From Sedimentitalea xiamensis (GTDB lineage: Bacteria; Pseudomonadota; Alphaproteobacteria; Rhodobacterales; Rhodobacteraceae), in assembly GCF_030164465.1 (NCBI RefSeq), contig NZ_JASNJE010000003.1, positions 1-64,000 of the forward strand: a stretch of DNA of 64,000 bases, given 5' to 3'. The stretch's first letter is position 1. Each line of letters opens with the position of its first letter. The notes beneath the pieces are model-generated. The model ran no database searches, had not been told where the DNA came from, and was given only the letters and a program-made list of their open reading frames with translations. Below, in pieces: positions 60,969 through 64,000 of this stretch. The translations under genes were made by a program, and so were the position numbers.

Positions 60969-63900
60969 ATGAACCAGGAACTGATAAACAACCCGTTCAA
61001 CCCGCTGACCCCGCCGAAGGTCTTTGACGAGATCAAGGTCAGCTTGGCAAGCCCCGAGAGGATCCTGTCGTGGTCCTATGGCGAGATCAAGAAGCCGGAA
61101 ACCATCAACTACCGCACGTTCAAGCCGGAGCGTGACGGTCTGTTCTGCGCCCGCATCTTTGGCCCGATCAAGGATTACGAATGCTTGTGCGGTAAATACA
61201 AGCGCATGAAGTATCGCGGTGTCGTCTGCGAGAAATGCGGCGTCGAGGTCACGTTGCAGAAAGTGCGCCGCGAGCGCATGGGCCATATCGAACTGGCCAG
61301 CCCCGTCGCGCATATCTGGTTCCTGAAATCGCTGCCGTCCCGCATCGGGCTGATGCTGGACATGACGCTGCGTGACCTGGAGCGGGTTCTGTATTTCGAG
61401 AACTACGTGGTGATCGAGCCCGGTCTGACCGATCTGACCTATGGCCAGATGATGACCGAAGAAGAATATATGGATGCCCAAGACGCCTATGGCATGGACG
61501 CCTTCACCGCCAATATCGGCGCCGAGGCGATCCGCGAGATGTTGGCAGCGATCGATCTGGAAGCCGAGGCGGAAACCCTGCGCGCCGATCTGAAGGAGGC
61601 GACAGGCGAACTGAAGCCCAAGAAGATCATCAAGCGTCTGAAGGTCGTGGAATCCTTCCTGGAATCCGGCAACCGTCCGGAGTGGATGGTGCTGACGGTG
61701 ATCCCGGTCATCCCGCCGGAACTGCGTCCGCTTGTTCCGCTGGATGGCGGCCGTTTTGCGACCTCGGATCTCAACGATCTGTATCGCCGCGTCATCAACC
61801 GGAACAACCGCCTGAAGCGGCTGATCGAACTGCGCGCGCCCGACATCATCGTCCGCAACGAAAAGCGGATGTTGCAGGAATCGGTCGATGCACTGTTTGA
61901 CAACGGCCGTCGTGGCCGCGTGATCACCGGCGCCAACAAGCGCCCGCTGAAATCGCTGTCGGACATGCTGAAAGGCAAGCAGGGCCGGTTCCGCCAGAAC
62001 CTGCTGGGTAAGCGCGTGGACTTCTCGGGCCGCTCGGTCATCGTGACCGGTCCGGAACTTAAGCTGCACCAGTGCGGGTTGCCCAAGAAGATGGCGCTCG
62101 AACTGTTCAAGCCCTTCATCTATTCGCGGCTGGAGGCCAAGGGCCTGTCGAGCACGGTAAAACAGGCCAAGAAACTGGTCGAGAAGGAACGCCCCGAGGT
62201 CTGGGACATTCTCGACGAGGTGATCCGCGAGCATCCGGTCATGTTGAACCGGGCGCCGACGCTGCACCGTCTGGGCATCCAGGCTTTCGAGCCGGTGCTG
62301 ATCGAAGGCAAGGCGATCCAGCTGCATCCGCTGGTCTGTTCGGCCTTCAACGCCGACTTTGACGGTGACCAGATGGCCGTGCACGTCCCGCTGAGCCTCG
62401 AGGCGCAGCTGGAAGCGCGGGTTCTGATGATGTCGACGAACAACGTCCTGTCGCCGGCCAACGGCGCGCCGATCATCGTGCCGTCGCAGGACATGATCCT
62501 TGGCCTTTATTATGTCACGCTGGAACGCGAAGGCATGAAGGGCGAAGGCAAGATCTTCGGCTCGATCGAGGAAGTTCAGCACGCGCTGGACGCAGGCGAG
62601 GTGCATCTGCATTCCAAGATCACCGCGCGGATCACCCAGATCGACGAGGAAGGCAACGAGGTTCAGAAGCGCTATGAAACCACGCCGGGCCGGGTTCGGC
62701 TGGGCGCGCTGCTGCCGCTCAATGCCAAGGCGCCGTTCGAACTGGTCAACCGCTTGCTGCGCAAGAAGGAAGTGCAGCAGGTGATCGACACCGTCTACCG
62801 CTATTGCGGCCAGAAGGAATCGGTCATCTTCTGCGACCAGATCATGACCATGGGCTTCCGCGAGGCGTTCAAGGCCGGGATTTCCTTTGGCAAGGACGAC
62901 ATGCTGATCCCCGAATCCAAGTGGCCGATCGTGGACGAGACCCGCGAACAGGTGAAGGATTTCGAACAGCAGTACATGGACGGCCTGATCACCCAGGGCG
63001 AAAAGTACAACAAGGTCGTCGACGCATGGTCCAAGTGCAACGACCGCGTCACCGAAGCCATGATGGGGTCGATTTCGGCCAGCCGCCGCGACGAATCCGG
63101 CGCCGAGATGGAGCCGAACAGCGTCTACATGATGGCCCATTCGGGCGCCCGCGGCTCGGTCACGCAGATGAAGCAGCTGGGCGGGATGCGCGGCCTGATG
63201 GCGAAGCCGAACGGCGACATCATCGAGACGCCGATCATCTCGAACTTCAAGGAAGGTCTGACCGTTCTTGAATACTTCAACTCGACCCACGGCGCCCGCA
63301 AGGGTCTGTCCGACACCGCGCTGAAGACCGCCAACTCGGGTTATCTGACCCGCCGCCTCGTGGACGTGGCCCAGGACTGTATCGTGCGGATGAAGGATTG
63401 CGGAACCGATGCCGCGATCACCGCCGAAGCTGCGGTAAACGATGGCGAAGTCGTCGCGACGCTGGGCGAACGGGTTCTGGGGCGCGTCGCGGCCGAGGAT
63501 ATCCTGCGGCCGGGCACCGACGAGGTGCTGGTCGCCAACGGCACGCTGATCGACGAACGCATGGCGGACAGCATCCACGACGCGAACGTCACTTCGGCGC
63601 GTATCCGCAGCCCGCTGACCTGCGAGGCCGAGGAAGGCGTCTGCGCGATGTGCTATGGCCGCGACCTCGCGCGCGGTACGCTGGTGAACCAAGGCGAAGC
63701 CGTCGGCATCATTGCGGCGCAGTCCATCGGCGAACCCGGCACCCAGCTGACCATGCGGACCTTCCATATCGGTGGTGTCGCGCAGGGTGGCCAGCAGTCG
63801 TTCATGGAAGCCAGCCAGGAAGGCAAGGTCGTCTTCGAGAACCCGCAGACGCTGGAAAACGCCGGCGGCGAGGTTCTGGTGGTTGGCCGGAACATGAAAC

Positions 63901-64000
63901 TGCTGATCCAGGACAGCAACGGCGAGGAACGGGCGAGCCACAAGCTGGCCTATGGCTCCAAGCTGTTCGTCAGGGAAGGCCAGGACGTGAAGTTCGGCGA
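60969..64000 (+). CDS. rpoC: RNA polymerase beta' subunit (5' part, cut by the window edge)
   Basis: The first about 1010 residues. [36 protein letters not shown]; zinc site Cys in [26 protein letters not shown]; clamp and rudder ([36 protein letters not shown]); the catalytic loop [16 protein letters not shown] with three Asp residues; bridge helix start around [23 protein letters not shown]; and the second zinc site ([22 protein letters not shown]). The frame is open at base 64000. GAGGA lies before the ATG. Confidence 0.98.
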   Translation, partial: MNQELINNPFNPLTPPKVFDEIKVSLASPERILSWSYGEIKKPETINYRTFKPERDGLFCARIFGPIKDYECLCGKYKRMKYRGVVCEKCGVEVTLQKVRRERMGHIELASPVAHIWFLKSLPSRIGLMLDMTLRDLERVLYFENYVVIEPGLTDLTYGQMMTEEEYMDAQDAYGMDAFTANIGAEAIREMLAAIDLEAEAETLRADLKEATGELKPKKIIKRLKVVESFLESGNRPEWMVLTVIPVIPPELRPLVPLDGGRFATSDLNDLYRRVINRNNRLKRLIELRAPDIIVRNEKRMLQESVDALFDNGRRGRVITGANKRPLKSLSDMLKGKQGRFRQNLLGKRVDFSGRSVIVTGPELKLHQCGLPKKMALELFKPFIYSRLEAKGLSSTVKQAKKLVEKERPEVWDILDEVIREHPVMLNRAPTLHRLGIQAFEPVLIEGKAIQLHPLVCSAFNADFDGDQMAVHVPLSLEAQLEARVLMMSTNNVLSPANGAPIIVPSQDMILGLYYVTLEREGMKGEGKIFGSIEEVQHALDAGEVHLHSKITARITQIDEEGNEVQKRYETTPGRVRLGALLPLNAKAPFELVNRLLRKKEVQQVIDTVYRYCGQKESVIFCDQIMTMGFREAFKAGISFGKDDMLIPESKWPIVDETREQVKDFEQQYMDGLITQGEKYNKVVDAWSKCNDRVTEAMMGSISASRRDESGAEMEPNSVYMMAHSGARGSVTQMKQLGGMRGLMAKPNGDIIETPIISNFKEGLTVLEYFNSTHGARKGLSDTALKTANSGYLTRRLVDVAQDCIVRMKDCGTDAAITAEAAVNDGEVVATLGERVLGRVAAEDILRPGTDEVLVANGTLIDERMADSIHDANVTSARIRSPLTCEAEEGVCAMCYGRDLARGTLVNQGEAVGIIAAQSIGEPGTQLTMRTFHIGGVAQGGQQSFMEASQEGKVVFENPQTLENAGGEVLVVGRNMKLLIQDSNGEERASHKLAYGSKLFVREGQDVKFG

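Noticed and set aside
63990-64000. Truncated rpoC
   Set aside because: The gene ends only because the window ends; the frame is open and motifs are intact.

Overview
The window is a high-GC (roughly two-thirds G+C by eye) stretch of an alphaproteobacterial chromosome, almost certainly Rhodobacteraceae (Roseobacter/Rhodobacter lineage). This rests on the chvI-chvG-hprK-rapZ-EIIA-ptsH locus next to pckA, a CtrA-type TTAA-N7-TTAAC box, a long-form acyl-CoA dehydrogenase of the methylsuccinyl-CoA dehydrogenase (ethylmalonyl-CoA pathway) type, three tandem peptide deformylase genes before fmt, and many Rhodobacteraceae-type small families (DUF1491, DUF6473, DUF1194, DUF3429, DUF2062). Most of the window is core genome; accessory or decaying pieces are few and short.

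Layout. 1-1.55 kb: edge of a probable IS5-type transposase and a lower-GC glycosyltransferase, likely the end of a surface-polysaccharide island. 1.67-7.2 kb: GntR regulator, small lipoprotein, smc and a PRC-barrel protein. 7.4-9.3 kb: cobalamin genes cbiB/cobD and cobC. 9.4-12.5 kb: a single-domain receiver protein behind a CtrA-type site, a glutathionyl-hydroquinone reductase, a small protein and a MalY/PatB enzyme. 12.6-15.5 kb: def-def-def-like-fmt and two tiny membrane proteins. 15.5-18.2 kb (minus): ispH, DUF3429, a small protein, rnhA and a TRIC/UPF0126 channel, all translationally coupled. 18.6-28.6 kb: NYN protein, folK, rpoZ, rel, DUF2062, pdxJ, a LysE-type exporter, acpS, lepB, rnc, era, DUF1491, recO, followed by a META-domain pseudogene. 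29-31.7 kb: mcd and a TSUP permease. 31.8-39.1 kb: pckA divergent from chvI-chvG-hprK-rapZ-EIIA-ptsH, a regulatory locus that joins the envelope-stress two-component system to a sugar-independent PTS, then an acyltransferase. 39.2-45.4 kb: 3-hydroxybutyryl-CoA dehydrogenase, DUF6473, etfBA, cob(I)alamin adenosyltransferase, a HIG1-type protein, SDR and SH3 proteins. 45.6-48.7 kb: parC and a lipoprotein. 48.8-64 kb: tuf, tRNA-Trp, secE, nusG, rplKAJL, rpoB and the 5' part of rpoC, interrupted by a DUF374 acyltransferase, a broken VPLPA-CTERM-like gene and a DUF1194 gene.

How the genes work together. mcd, etfBA, hbd, the adenosyltransferase and the cobalamin genes fit acetyl-CoA and short-chain acyl-CoA assimilation, in which Mcd passes electrons to ETF and the B12-dependent mutases need adenosylcobalamin. 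pckA supplies gluconeogenesis and carries a helically phased 12-bp direct repeat upstream. The 3' half is the transcription-translation core, and strong hairpins sit at nearly every junction of it.

I found no wholly new multi-gene system. The most unusual signals are a third deformylase that has lost its metal-binding Cys and catalytic Glu, a META-lipoprotein gene dying by two frameshifts and a stop, two abutting perfect palindromes between rpoB and rpoC, the phased repeat upstream of pckA, and a degenerate receiver protein behind a CtrA-type box.
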